A stretch of DNA of 45,061 nt from the NCBI GenBank assembly GCA_022843125.1, contig JALHOG010000043.1:1-45061 (forward strand). Reading direction: 5' to 3'. This stretch comes from Ilumatobacteraceae bacterium (GTDB taxonomy: Bacteria; Actinomycetota; Acidimicrobiia; Acidimicrobiales; Ilumatobacteraceae). Position 1 is the stretch's first letter. The number at the start of each line of letters is the position of its first letter. Positions 1-9,099 of the stretch are shown here, piece after piece. Position numbers and translations under genes: made by a program. The notes beneath the pieces are model-generated. The model had not been told where the DNA came from, did no database searches, and worked only from the letters and a program-made list of their open reading frames with translations.

Positions 1-56
1 CGGTCGTCGATCCGGGAGCGCGGCGATGCCGTGTCGACAGCGGTGGTCGCCGTCAT
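1..56 (-). CDS. Start of an unidentified gene, cut by window edge
   Basis: The stop of the upstream surface-protein gene (53-55) is embedded in an ATGA, and the ATG at 56-54 opens a frame that stays open to position 1 (N-terminus begins MTATTAVDTASPRSR). This is the same 4-nt stop/start overlap seen at the five preceding junctions of this operon, which is the reason to call a gene from only 18 codons. Function cannot be read. Because the preceding protein ends in an LAxTG-type sorting signal, a class E sortase is one guess; that is inference only. Confidence 0.5.
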   Translation of the reverse strand, partial: MTATTAVDTASPRSRIDD

Positions 57-1231
57 GACCGGTCGGAGGTCACCCGGATCGAACGCGCCGTCAGGAGCGC
101 CATGCGACCGAAGACCACCAGGAGGAGACCCCACAGCAGGATGTTCCACGTCGACGACGAGGTGCCTGTGTTCGCCAGCGAGGTGGAGGCCCCGGCTCCT
201 CCGAGCCCGCCTCCCGTACCGGCGCCGAACGACCCGGCGAACAGCGTGGTCGAGGTGGTTCCGGCCCCGGAGCCCACGGCGGTCGTGGTCGTCGGGCACG
301 GGTTGGTGGTCGTGGTGGTCGCCCCGGCTGCCGTTGTGGTCGTCGTCCCTCCCGCCGCCGTGGTCGTGGTCGTGGTCCCCGCAGCGGCTGTGGTGGTCGT
401 CGCCCCGGCCACCGTCGTCGTGGTCGTCGCCGACCCGCCGGGTGGGCACGGGTTCGTGGTCGTGGTCACCCCAGTTGTGGTCGAGGTGGTGCCGCCGACG
501 ACTGTGGTCGAGGTGCTCGATGTGGTGGTGGCGCCGGCCACCGTCGTCGTGGTCGTGGGCGCGATCGTCGTGGTGCCTCCAGCTATCGTCGTGGTCGTCG
601 GGTCGACCGTCGTCGTCGTGGTCGCGACGCCACCGACGGGTCCGTAGGTGAAGCCGTTCGGACCCGCTCCGGGTGAGGCGGTGATCGTGATCGTGGTCGA
701 CCAGAAGCGCTCGGTGTTGACGACGAAGTTGGCATCGGGCACCGTGCACGCATAGCCGACGGTGTAGTCACCGGGCGTGAGCGCACCGAAGACGGCCGTA
801 CTTGCGAACGACACCCCGATCTGCGGGATCACGAGACCGTCACCGAGGCCAGGCTGCAGGTTGCGGATTCGAGTGCCGATGCTGTTGGCGAGGTTCTGTG
901 TGAACGCAGGCTCGCCGCTCGGCGTTCCCGACGGCGAGTACACGAAGTCGGCCGGGTCGTTGCCGAGTGGGGTGATGAAGGTGTGGAACAGGTAGCCCGT
1001 GGTGTTGTCACCGGGGCAGACCGCGCCGACGGGCGGGTTGAGGTTGAACTCGGTCGCGCTGGTGCCGGTGGCCGGCGCCAAGGTGACGGTGCCGGCAGGC
1101 GGAGTACCCGGCGGCAGCGCCGAAGCGATCTCGCCGACCAGCCCGACGCCCGACGCCACGGCGCCCAGGACCGCGAGGTTGCGGGCGGCTCGACGCCATC
1201 GATTCGGGACGATCACCGGACGAGGATTCAT
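53..1231 (-). CDS. Secreted Thr-rich surface protein with LAxTG-type sorting signal
   Basis: 392 residues from the ATG at 1231, chosen because it overlaps the upstream stop as ATGA and is followed directly by a signal-peptide-like N-terminus (Arg-rich, then hydrophobic 18-38). Residues about 60-185 form a domain with CPGD (Cys72), YTVGYAC (Cys162) and ERFW that is shared with the next gene upstream. Residues about 203-320 are a Thr/Ala/Gly linker with two NPCP motifs (Cys262, Cys312). The C-terminus has LANTG (352-356), a hydrophobic helix (about 363-380) and a basic tail (TARSIR), the layout of a sortase substrate; LAxTG is the motif associated with class E sortases in high-GC actinobacteria. 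Role unknown; cell-wall attachment is inferred. Confidence 0.8.
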   Translation of the reverse strand: MNPRPVIVPNRWRRAARNLAVLGAVASGVGLVGEIASALPPGTPPAGTVTLAPATGTSATEFNLNPPVGAVCPGDNTTGYLFHTFITPLGNDPADFVYSPSGTPSGEPAFTQNLANSIGTRIRNLQPGLGDGLVIPQIGVSFASTAVFGALTPGDYTVGYACTVPDANFVVNTERFWSTTITITASPGAGPNGFTYGPVGGVATTTTTVDPTTTTIAGGTTTIAPTTTTTVAGATTTSSTSTTVVGGTTSTTTGVTTTTNPCPPGGSATTTTTVAGATTTTAAAGTTTTTTAAGGTTTTTAAGATTTTTNPCPTTTTAVGSGAGTTSTTLFAGSFGAGTGGGLGGAGASTSLANTGTSSSTWNILLWGLLLVVFGRMALLTARSIRVTSDRS

Positions 1232-2055
1232 GAAGTGCGCTCCTTGGCGAGGGGTTCGGCGAGGGGTTGGTTGCGGCGGCGGATGAGCAACGCCGATGCA
1301 CCGCCGGCGGCGGTGACGATGACGAGCAGGACGATGGCGAGCGTCGGGAGACCGCTCGTCTCGGACGAGGCAACGGCGACGCCGTTGCTCGCGGCACTCG
1401 GGTTCGCCGGGTCGATGACGCGCCATCTCCGCTCGCCGGGCTGGACGTCACGGTCTTCGGTCAACTCGATCTGCGCATCCCAGAAGCGTTCGCCGATCTC
1501 GAAATAGCTGCACGCGACGCCGATCGTGTAGCGACCGACGGGGAGCAGATCGGGCGTGAACGGTGCGAAGCTCATCGGAGGGAAGTCGAGGATCAGGCCC
1601 GGCAGCCCGGGTTCGGCGTTCTGCCCGAGCAGCACCTGCGTGTACGGACGGCCCTCGGTCGTGTAGAGCGCGTACATGGTGTCGCCATCGGGTCGGGTGG
1701 CGCCGTACTCCAACGCCGGGACGTCGGTGGCCGCGGGCACGATGAACGTCTGGATACGCCATCCGTCGTTGGCGCTGTCGCCCGGACAGGTCGCGCCGAC
1801 CGGCAGTGCGACGGAGAACGTGGTGTTGCCGTCACCCTCGAGCAGCGCGTTCCGCGAGTTCGCACCGGTGACGACGAGGAGATCGCCGGCGTCGTTCGCG
1901 ACGTCGGGCAACGGCGGGTCGGTGGGGCTGGGGCCGGGCACCGGCGGAACCGTCGGGCCGACCGCGACGCCGGCAGTCGGAGCGACGCCCAGTGCCGTGA
2001 GGGCGACGGTGGCCGCGCATGCTGCGATCCGGACCGCCCTGCGAACTGTGCTCAT
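1228..2055 (-). CDS. Secreted membrane-anchored protein, paralogue of the downstream surface protein
   Basis: 275 residues. There is an N-terminal signal peptide (1-31), a proline-rich stretch (33-50), a globular domain about 55-200, and a C-terminal transmembrane helix (about 237-258) followed by RRR. The globular domain shares PVGATCPGD (Cys90), YTIGVAC (Cys182) and ERFW with the neighbouring 392-residue protein, so the two are paralogues and the cysteines probably form a disulfide. Both ends overlap neighbours by 4 nt (ATGA at 2052-2055 and 1228-1231). It has no recognised family; position in the operon suggests a surface partner of the Pst-like system. Confidence 0.8.
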   Translation of the reverse strand: MSTVRRAVRIAACAATVALTALGVAPTAGVAVGPTVPPVPGPSPTDPPLPDVANDAGDLLVVTGANSRNALLEGDGNTTFSVALPVGATCPGDSANDGWRIQTFIVPAATDVPALEYGATRPDGDTMYALYTTEGRPYTQVLLGQNAEPGLPGLILDFPPMSFAPFTPDLLPVGRYTIGVACSYFEIGERFWDAQIELTEDRDVQPGERRWRVIDPANPSAASNGVAVASSETSGLPTLAIVLLVIVTAAGGASALLIRRRNQPLAEPLAKERTS

Positions 2056-4865
2056 GTCGGCTCGTCCGGTTCGCCGAACAGATCGTCATCCTCGTCATCG
2101 CTGCCGACGGCACCGCGGCGTGGGCGCTTCGTGATCTCGAGCGCGACGAGCGCGGCGAGCAGACCGGTCCCGGTGAAACCGGCGACCGCGAACCGCAACG
2201 GGCTGACCTCGGTCGACGGGGTCACGCCGGGGGGCAGGCTGGTCCCTGGCACGTCGACCGCGTCGCCCTCGGGGGCACTGGTCGGTGGCGCCGAACTCGG
2301 CGCAGGTTCGGACGTCGACGGTGCCTCGGGCGTCGATTCGTCCGGCACCGTCGAGTCGGTGGCGACCGTCGTGGTGGTGGTCGTGGTGCCGGTCGACGGG
2401 GACGAGGGCGATGACGAACCGCCACCGGTCGGGCGCGACGAGGATCCCTGGCCGGTCGGGAAGACGGGGTTCTGGGAACCGGCCGCCGGTTGCGTGGTCG
2501 TGGTCGTGGTCGTCGTTGGCGCGACGGTGGTCGTGGTCGTCGGTTCGGGGACCACGACGACCACGACGAGCGTCCCGTTCCGCACCACCTCGGCCGCCTG
2601 GACCGCTTGCTCGCGCAGGTTCGTCGGGAGGGGCGCGTAACCACGAGGGAGTTGGCCCCTCGTCTCGCCACTGCGTTGACCCTGCCCTGCGGCATACTCG
2701 ATGAAGGCCGCATACTCGTCGCGGGCGCGAGCGTTCAGGGTCAGCGGGGCCACAGCAGCGTACGAGACGATCGTTAGCGGGTACGCCCCGGCGGGTTGCT
2801 CGAGCGGGTTCGGTTCGAGCACCTGCGGCTCGGGCCCCGGCGTCATCGATGACAGGCCCGCCCCGAGGGCCTCGACGGTCGGTCCGACGAACTGGCGGTC
2901 GGGACCGTTGTCGCCTGCCCGGCTGAGTCGAGCCATCTGGATCCCGAACTGCGACGCCGACGCGGAGTCGGTGATCGACAGGAAACCCCGCTGACCGATC
3001 AGCTGCGGCGTCGTGCGCCGCCAGTACGCCGAGGGCGATGATGGCGGGTCGGCGAGGTTCTGACCGATGCGTGCCCCGTCGAAAGCGCGACGCGTGTTCC
3101 TGGCGGCGTCGGCGAACCCGTTCGCCGTCGGCATCCAGTCGAGGGTGCACAGCGGGGGTGGCGAATACGGCTCGGCGAAGACGGTCACCGGCGGAGCCTG
3201 GTAGCAGTACGGGTCGGCCTTGGGGAACGACTGGGGTGCGGACGACACGACCACGTCGTACGCCGGGTTCACGACCATCCCCCACTCGTCCGGCTCGCCG
3301 TCGACCCACGCCCGCGCCTCAGGGTCCGACAGCACCCATTCCCAGAGCGTCTGCGCCGCGTCGGAGTTGCCGGTCGGGAGGTGCAGCCCGCTGAGCTGGC
3401 GACCCTGGCTGAGCTGCTGCTGGGCGAACTCCTCGTTGAACTGGAGGAAGTCGGGATCGCCGTACGGTGAGCCCGGATTCTCTGCGGCCCATTCGTACCC
3501 CGAGGGCTGGAAGAGCAGGTCGACCTGGCCCCGGTACGAGTGCGTCAGCAACTTGGCGACCAGGCGCGGTGTCAGGTTCAACTCGGCAAAGCGAATCCCG
3601 GCCAACGCCTGCGCGTCGTCGGGGGCGTCGGGCCGGGGCGTGCGCTCGATGTTGAAGCCGATCCCCACTCCCGAGACGGTGAGCGGCGCATAGACGACCT
3701 GCTTGCTCGGGTCCTCCGGTTGCTCCAACGGCCGTGAGATCACCGCCATGCCTGCGGTGCCGCGGCTCAACTGCAGGCGGGCAGCGCTGTCGGCGGCCGT
3801 CGCGTAGCTGAACGGCGGGAGCTCCCCGCCGCCGCACAGGACCGGTTGCCAGCGGACGACGGCCGGGACCGCCAGCTCCGTGCCGGAGATCGGACGCGCC
3901 CTGACCGTGATGTCACACCCCGAATCCACCGGGTTGAAGTCGATCGGGATGGCGATGCGGTTCGGCCATGCCTGCGGGCCGAGCGGCGAAGTCAGCACCC
4001 CCCGCCGATTTGCGTTCTCCCCCTCGAGGTCGAACGACGTGTTGACGTTCTCGTCGACGGGTTCGCCGCGGGGGACGATCACAATCCAGCACTGCGGCAC
4101 CTTGGTGCCCCCGCCGGGGAGTGGTTGGCGTGACTGGCCACAGCCGAGCCCAGACGATTCGACACCGGTGTTGACCTCGAACAGCGCCTGGCCGGAGCCG
4201 TCGGGCGCAGTGGCCGCGACCGCGATCTCGTTCGTCGTGACGATGTCGTAGAACGGGTTGAGCCAGAAGTTGCCGGCTTGGCCGGCGACGAAGCTCGAGT
4301 TGGTCTGGAAGTCGACCGTGTCGCCCTCGACCGAACGGAACGGCATCCACGTCTGGCGATCGCCGGGGTCGACCACACCGAGCGGCGGATCGAGTGGGGC
4401 CCATGTGTTGCGCCTGATGATGCGGTCGAGCACGTTCGATCCCGGCGGCACCAGGCCACCGAAGAAGGCGTCGGGAGCGCCGGCCGACGCACCCTGGACG
4501 CACTGCTCCGGTGGCGGCCCCGGGTTCTCGGGCACGCTGCCGTCAGGATCACCCCAGCACTGGAAGATCTGCAGGTAGTGCGCCGCGAAGCGAGACGGAC
4601 CGCTGCGCGTCGGGGTGCCGCCGGACCACGTGATCGAGACCGCCTGGTTGCTGAGGTTGCGCGTCTGGTTCACCGTGATCGCCAGACCACCGAACCGCCC
4701 GCGTCCGTTCACGGTCACCGCCGAGTCGGTGGTCGGCAGCGCGGTGTCGGTCCCCTGGCTCCCGGCGAGCGACTGCTGGGCTTCGGCACCACTCGTGATG
4801 ATGGTCATTGGAGCGATCAGCGCGCTGGCACCGAGCACCCACCGGCCGAGCAGGCGGAACCTCAT
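2052..4865 (-). CDS. Large secreted PstS-like surface protein with C-terminal membrane anchor
   Basis: 937 residues from the ATG at 4865, which overlaps the pstS stop as ATGA; the frame stays open further upstream but that part lies inside pstS and is Arg-rich shadow. N-terminus has a signal peptide ending near AEA-QQ (about 28-30). The body (about 40-750) contains cysteine-bearing segments and stretches resembling phosphate-binding PBP-like proteins (for example YPLTIVSYAAVAPL followed by a helical end). A Thr/Pro/Ser linker (about 760-880) leads to a membrane helix and the acidic tail DDEDDDLFGEPDEPT. I place it near the PstS superfamily by appearance and context only. A second ligand-binding or cell-wall-spanning receptor is the likeliest role. 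Confidence 0.75.
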   Translation of the reverse strand: MRFRLLGRWVLGASALIAPMTIITSGAEAQQSLAGSQGTDTALPTTDSAVTVNGRGRFGGLAITVNQTRNLSNQAVSITWSGGTPTRSGPSRFAAHYLQIFQCWGDPDGSVPENPGPPPEQCVQGASAGAPDAFFGGLVPPGSNVLDRIIRRNTWAPLDPPLGVVDPGDRQTWMPFRSVEGDTVDFQTNSSFVAGQAGNFWLNPFYDIVTTNEIAVAATAPDGSGQALFEVNTGVESSGLGCGQSRQPLPGGGTKVPQCWIVIVPRGEPVDENVNTSFDLEGENANRRGVLTSPLGPQAWPNRIAIPIDFNPVDSGCDITVRARPISGTELAVPAVVRWQPVLCGGGELPPFSYATAADSAARLQLSRGTAGMAVISRPLEQPEDPSKQVVYAPLTVSGVGIGFNIERTPRPDAPDDAQALAGIRFAELNLTPRLVAKLLTHSYRGQVDLLFQPSGYEWAAENPGSPYGDPDFLQFNEEFAQQQLSQGRQLSGLHLPTGNSDAAQTLWEWVLSDPEARAWVDGEPDEWGMVVNPAYDVVVSSAPQSFPKADPYCYQAPPVTVFAEPYSPPPLCTLDWMPTANGFADAARNTRRAFDGARIGQNLADPPSSPSAYWRRTTPQLIGQRGFLSITDSASASQFGIQMARLSRAGDNGPDRQFVGPTVEALGAGLSSMTPGPEPQVLEPNPLEQPAGAYPLTIVSYAAVAPLTLNARARDEYAAFIEYAAGQGQRSGETRGQLPRGYAPLPTNLREQAVQAAEVVRNGTLVVVVVVPEPTTTTTVAPTTTTTTTTQPAAGSQNPVFPTGQGSSSRPTGGGSSSPSSPSTGTTTTTTTVATDSTVPDESTPEAPSTSEPAPSSAPPTSAPEGDAVDVPGTSLPPGVTPSTEVSPLRFAVAGFTGTGLLAALVALEITKRPRRGAVGSDDEDDDLFGEPDEPT

Positions 4866-6841
4866 GCTGGCGCTCCGGTCGAGAAGTGGCGCCACGCCAG
4901 CGCAGGCCCGACCACGACGCCGAGCAGCAGCACGATGATCAGCACGACGAGCACGCCCTGCCCGAACCCTGGTCCGCCGTCGAGGTAGGTCGGGGTGGCG
5001 GCGCCCACGTTGGCGCTCGCCGGTAGCGCCTGGCCGGTGGCTGGATCGACGTTCACGCCCGCGTCGCCGACTCCCCCGTTGGCGGCCACTCCAGGCCCAC
5101 ACTCACCGGTGTCGGGATCGCACTCGAGTGCGCCGTCCGGGGGCACGACCCCGGTGTCCAGGCCACCCGTGCCCGTGTCGATCCCACCGGTGCTACCGCC
5201 GGTCGTCGAACCGTCGGTCGCCGCCCCGGGGGTGCCGGTCGTCGTGCCACCGCCGGTCGTCGTGCCACCGCCGGCAGTCGACCCACCACCAGCAGTCGAA
5301 GCGCCGCCAGCAGTCGCACCGCCTGCACCGCCGCCGGTCGTGCCGCCACCCCCGCCGGCGCTCGACGCGCTGCCACCGGAGCCGTCGCCGCCACCGCCAC
5401 CGCCACCGGTCGTACCGCCACCGCCACCGGTCGTACCGCCACCGCTACCGACAACGACGACAACACCGCCACCGCCACCGCCACCGCCACCGCCACCGGT
5501 CGGCGTGCTGACGGCCGTCGGTACGTTGCTCAGTCCACCGGTGCCGTTCGAACACTGCAGGCCGCCCTGACGGTCGCACTCCTGGGGCATCGGAGCGAGC
5601 GTTGCGAGTCGGTTGCCGTCGCGGGGGTTGGCTGGATCGAAGGTCGGGTTGTCGCACTTCGACACGTCGATGCTGTCGGTCGCCGCACCCGGGATCTTGC
5701 GGATCTGCTCGAGCGCCGGCTCGACCAGCGACAGCGGCATCGGCGAATACCCGAGCGCGGCGGAGTTTCGCTGGGCCTGGCACATCGCGTAGTTCGCGAA
5801 GGCGCTGAGCGTGAACCCCTTGTCCTCGTTGAAATTTCCGAAGATCTTGGTCGGCAGGATGAAGTACGAGTACGACGACAGCTGATAGTTCCGGGGATCA
5901 CGGTCGGCATAGACGCCGTCGAGGATCTGCGTGAGGTAGACCGCCGGGTTGCTCTCGTCGCGGTTGATGTCGGCCTGCAACAGCGACACCGCAACATTCT
6001 CGGGCGTCGGTTCGGTGTAGAAGCCGGCGGCGTTGAGCACCTTCGCGACCGGTGCGCCAGCGCCGAGCGCGTACGAATAGTTGACGTAGCCGATCGCCCC
6101 TTCCGACTGCGGGGCGACGACCGCCGCCGCCACGCCCGGGTCGCCGACCTGGCCGATCATCCCGGGGTAGGTCGGGTAGTTCGACGTGGCACCGCATCGC
6201 GGCGCCCGTCCGGCCCGCTCACAGAAGTCGGTCCAGATCGCCGGGTGCATCGCGATCATCCAGCTCGTGAATTGAGCGGTGGACCCGGAGCCGTCGGACC
6301 TGACGACCGGGAAGATCTGCTTGGCGGGCATCACCAGACCCGGGTTGTCGGCCTGGATCGCAGCGTCGTTCCACTGGGTGATCGCCCCGGTGAAGATCTT
6401 GGCGACGTTCTCACCCGACAACCGCAGATTGGTGACCTGGCGGCCGCCGATCTTCAGGTTGTACGCGAACGCCGTGCCACCGGCGGTCACCGGGATGTAG
6501 GCGAAGCTCCCCTGGGCCGGGTTCTCAGGGTCTGACCCGTCTTCCGGGTTGAACTGGAACGGGATGTCGGACGCTGCGAAGTCGACGATGCCCGAGATGA
6601 AGTTCCGGCGTCCGGCCGTCGAACCGCTCGGGTTGTAGTCGACCGAGATGCCGAACTGCTGAACGTTGACGCGCATGTCGTTGATCGCGTTCCCGGCCCA
6701 CGACGACCCTTCACCCTGGATCCTGGTGTAGCTCTGGGCGCGCACATCGTCGCTCGACGACGGCCCGACGAGCACCGGTATCAGGGCGAGCGCGGTGAGC
6801 GCGGTGAGCGCTGTCGCCCGTCGGCGGAGTGAGCGATTCAT
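4862..6841 (-). CDS. pstS: PstS-type phosphate-binding protein, membrane tethered
   Basis: 659 residues. Signal peptide 1-35 (VRAQS cleavage region). Residues about 36-400 are a PstS-type solute-binding domain: GEGSSWAGNAINDM at the start, DYNPSGSTAGRRNF in the anion-binding region, then FAASDIPF, and ITQWNDAAIQADNPG. The protein is much longer than ordinary PstS: residues about 450-570 are a Gly/Ser/Thr-rich linker encoded by repetitive GGT/GGC/ACC codons, and a single helix (about 629-650) close to the C-terminus would hold it in the membrane instead of a lipid anchor. Overlaps pstA and the next gene by ATGA. Phosphate specificity is inferred from family. Confidence 0.88.
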   Translation of the reverse strand: MNRSLRRRATALTALTALALIPVLVGPSSSDDVRAQSYTRIQGEGSSWAGNAINDMRVNVQQFGISVDYNPSGSTAGRRNFISGIVDFAASDIPFQFNPEDGSDPENPAQGSFAYIPVTAGGTAFAYNLKIGGRQVTNLRLSGENVAKIFTGAITQWNDAAIQADNPGLVMPAKQIFPVVRSDGSGSTAQFTSWMIAMHPAIWTDFCERAGRAPRCGATSNYPTYPGMIGQVGDPGVAAAVVAPQSEGAIGYVNYSYALGAGAPVAKVLNAAGFYTEPTPENVAVSLLQADINRDESNPAVYLTQILDGVYADRDPRNYQLSSYSYFILPTKIFGNFNEDKGFTLSAFANYAMCQAQRNSAALGYSPMPLSLVEPALEQIRKIPGAATDSIDVSKCDNPTFDPANPRDGNRLATLAPMPQECDRQGGLQCSNGTGGLSNVPTAVSTPTGGGGGGGGGGGVVVVVGSGGGTTGGGGGTTGGGGGGGDGSGGSASSAGGGGGTTGGGAGGATAGGASTAGGGSTAGGGTTTGGGTTTGTPGAATDGSTTGGSTGGIDTGTGGLDTGVVPPDGALECDPDTGECGPGVAANGGVGDAGVNVDPATGQALPASANVGAATPTYLDGGPGFGQGVLVVLIIVLLLGVVVGPALAWRHFSTGAPA

Positions 6842-8076
6842 GAGGTTGCTCCAGTCGAATTCGGTTCGAATCGCGCGAGATCGCGCTTCGAGCGGGCAGT
6901 CGCCCGGCGGACCTGTCGTTTCGTGAGCCGTCCGGGACCCCTGCCGCCGAGCACCCGAGCGAGCGTGAAGAGCGTCAGGACGAGGATCATCAGCACTGCT
7001 GCGGATGCGAAGCCGCGGGCGACCATGTTCTGCTGCGGTGACCGGATGGCCTCGTAGGTGAACAGCGACAGCGACATCATCGAGTTCTCGGTCGGGTTCG
7101 TGTTCATGCTCGCTGCCACACCCGACGTCAGCAGCACGGGTGCGGTCTCACCGATGCCGCGGGCGACGCCGAGGATCACCGATGTCGACAGGCCCGAGCG
7201 GGCGGTGGGCAGCACGACGTGCCACACGGTGCGCCAGCTCGGCGCGCCCAGCGCAGCCGACGCCTCGCGCAAGCTGCCGGGAACGAGCCGGAGCACGACG
7301 TCGCCCGATCTGATGATGATCGGCCACATCATGATGCTGACGGCGAGCGCCGCCGCCAGTCCGGAGCGCGGGAAGCCGAGGATGAGGATCCACGTGGCAA
7401 GGATGAACAGACCGGCGAGGATCGACGGGAGCGCGGTCATCGCCGTCACGATCGTGCGGACGAGCCCGGTGAACCGACCGTGCGTCTCGTTGAGGAACAC
7501 CGCACACAAGATGCCGAGCGGCACGGTGAGCACGAGCGCGATGGTGATGATCACGAGCGTGCCGACGATCGCGTGTGCGATGCCACCGATGTCGAGGGGC
7601 TCGAGCGGCCCGGCGAGGCTCATGTCCTCGACATAGAGGTTGACCTTCGTCAGTGCGGTCCGACCGTTCCACACGGTCGAGGCGACCACCCACGCCAGCG
7701 CGGATCCCGCCAGCAGTGCGGTCGAGCTCATCAGCACCGCCATGACCTTGTCGACGATCGCGGGAACGTCGTTGGTCAGCGCGGTCAGCATCGCGTAGAT
7801 CACGATGAACGTGAGCAGCAGGACGATGACGAACCCGATCGCACCGTCGAGCGTCGACAGTCGGCCGAACAGCAGCAGCGTGGTCGCGAGCGCGCTCGCA
7901 GCAGCGCCGCCCATGGTGAGGACGTCGTCCCGCCCGAACCTGCCGATCGGGCGGGGCTGCGGAGCCGCAGCGTTCGCCGGATGTCGCGGCAGGAACGTCG
8001 TCTCGACCGCGCGGTTCACTTCGCTGGTCGCCGCCGGCCCCCAGAGCTCGCGGTCGGACTCGATGGTTGTGGTCAT
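6838..8076 (-). CDS. pstA: Phosphate ABC transporter permease PstA
   Basis: 412 residues, somewhat longer than typical PstA because of a polar N-terminal extension of about 45 residues before the first helix. Several hydrophobic segments follow, and the EAA-type loop that contacts the ATPase is visible (EASAALGAPSWRTVWHVVLP, then GVARGIGETAPVLLTSG, a PstA/PstC hallmark). The C-terminus is basic (TKRQVRRATARSKRD). It forms the inner-membrane channel with PstC. Starts inside the pstC stop (ATGA 8073-8076) and ends inside the pstS start (6838-6841). No cognate pstB is found in this window. Confidence 0.92.
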   Translation of the reverse strand: MTTTIESDRELWGPAATSEVNRAVETTFLPRHPANAAAPQPRPIGRFGRDDVLTMGGAAASALATTLLLFGRLSTLDGAIGFVIVLLLTFIVIYAMLTALTNDVPAIVDKVMAVLMSSTALLAGSALAWVVASTVWNGRTALTKVNLYVEDMSLAGPLEPLDIGGIAHAIVGTLVIITIALVLTVPLGILCAVFLNETHGRFTGLVRTIVTAMTALPSILAGLFILATWILILGFPRSGLAAALAVSIMMWPIIIRSGDVVLRLVPGSLREASAALGAPSWRTVWHVVLPTARSGLSTSVILGVARGIGETAPVLLTSGVAASMNTNPTENSMMSLSLFTYEAIRSPQQNMVARGFASAAVLMILVLTLFTLARVLGGRGPGRLTKRQVRRATARSKRDLARFEPNSTGATS

Positions 8077-9095
8077 GCCTCGCTGCTCGCTCCGGACCGG
8101 GACCGCGCGACGAACGCGGACGCGATGAAGTTCACGACGAGCGTCATCATGAACAGGGTGAACCCGGCAGCCATCAGCGCCGACAGGTCGAAGTCGGAGG
8201 CCTCGACGAATCGCAGCGCGATCAGCGCCGACACCGAGTTGCTGCCCGTTTCGAGGATGTTGAACGAGAAGTCGAACCGCGGCGAGATGATGAGGACCAC
8301 GGCGATCGTCTCGCCCAAGGCCCGGCCGAGGCCGAGCATCGTGCCGCCGATGATGCCGCCGCGACCGAACGGCAACGAGACGACGGTGATCATCCCCCAG
8401 CGCGTCGACCCGAGCGCGAACGCTCCTTCGCGTTCGCCCGGAGGCACCTGCGAGAACACCTCACGCATCACCGAACACTGGATCGGGATGACCATCATCG
8501 ACACCACGACACCGGCCGTGAACGACGATGCGAAGAAGACCGCCGAGCTGGAGAGCGGGTTCGACGGGTCGTGCCCGTCCACCGTGAAGAGCGGGATCCA
8601 CCCCAACCAGTTGGCCAACCATTCGGCCAATCCGATCGTGTGCGGCTGGAGCACACGGGCGCCCCACACGCCGTAGACGACGCTCGGCACGGCCGCCATG
8701 AGGTCGACCATGGCGACCAGCCCGCTGCGCATCCACGACGGCGCGACCTCGGTGATGAACAGCGCCGTGCCGAGTGCGACCGGCACCGCGACGGCGACCG
8801 CAATCGTGGCGATGAGCACGGTGAAGCCGATGATCGCCGCGACCCCGAACTCGCCGGTGCTCGGCTGCCACGCCGACGTGGTGAAGAACCGGAGACCCGT
8901 GCGTTGGAACGCTGGGACCGACTCGATGGCGAGGAACAGCCCGACCGCCGACATGACGAGCAGGACGATTCCCCCGCTCGTGAGCATCAACCCCGAGAAG
9001 AACCGATCGCCGCGACCGCGACGCCTGGTGAGCGGCCGTGGCGTCGGGGCGGGCCCGAGGTCGTCGAGTTGCGGGGTAACGGTCAGCATCGACAT
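8073..9095 (-). CDS. pstC: Phosphate ABC transporter permease PstC
   Basis: 340 residues; ATG at 9095 with another in-frame ATG two codons later (9089). One N-terminal helix after a basic stretch (RRRGRGDRFF), then a periplasmic loop and further helices. The ATPase-contact loop reads EGAFALGSTRWGMITVVSLP and is followed by GLGRALGETIAVVLI, typical of PstC. It pairs with PstA downstream. Five nucleotides after... the preceding gene begins 4 nt from it (stop of that gene lies downstream of none), i.e. the upstream gene ends at 9100, leaving only 4 nt between them, so it is read from the same transcript as the three upstream genes. Confidence 0.92.
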   Translation of the reverse strand: MSMLTVTPQLDDLGPAPTPRPLTRRRGRGDRFFSGLMLTSGGIVLLVMSAVGLFLAIESVPAFQRTGLRFFTTSAWQPSTGEFGVAAIIGFTVLIATIAVAVAVPVALGTALFITEVAPSWMRSGLVAMVDLMAAVPSVVYGVWGARVLQPHTIGLAEWLANWLGWIPLFTVDGHDPSNPLSSSAVFFASSFTAGVVVSMMVIPIQCSVMREVFSQVPPGEREGAFALGSTRWGMITVVSLPFGRGGIIGGTMLGLGRALGETIAVVLIISPRFDFSFNILETGSNSVSALIALRFVEASDFDLSALMAAGFTLFMMTLVVNFIASAFVARSRSGASSEA

Positions 9096-9099
9096 GGAG

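Noticed and set aside
250..640. Repetitive GTC/GGT tract resembling a satellite
   Set aside because: On the minus strand it encodes the Thr-rich linker of the LANTG surface protein, so it is explained as coding low complexity.
5200..5510. CCACCG-type simple repeat
   Set aside because: It encodes the Gly-rich linker of PstS on the minus strand.
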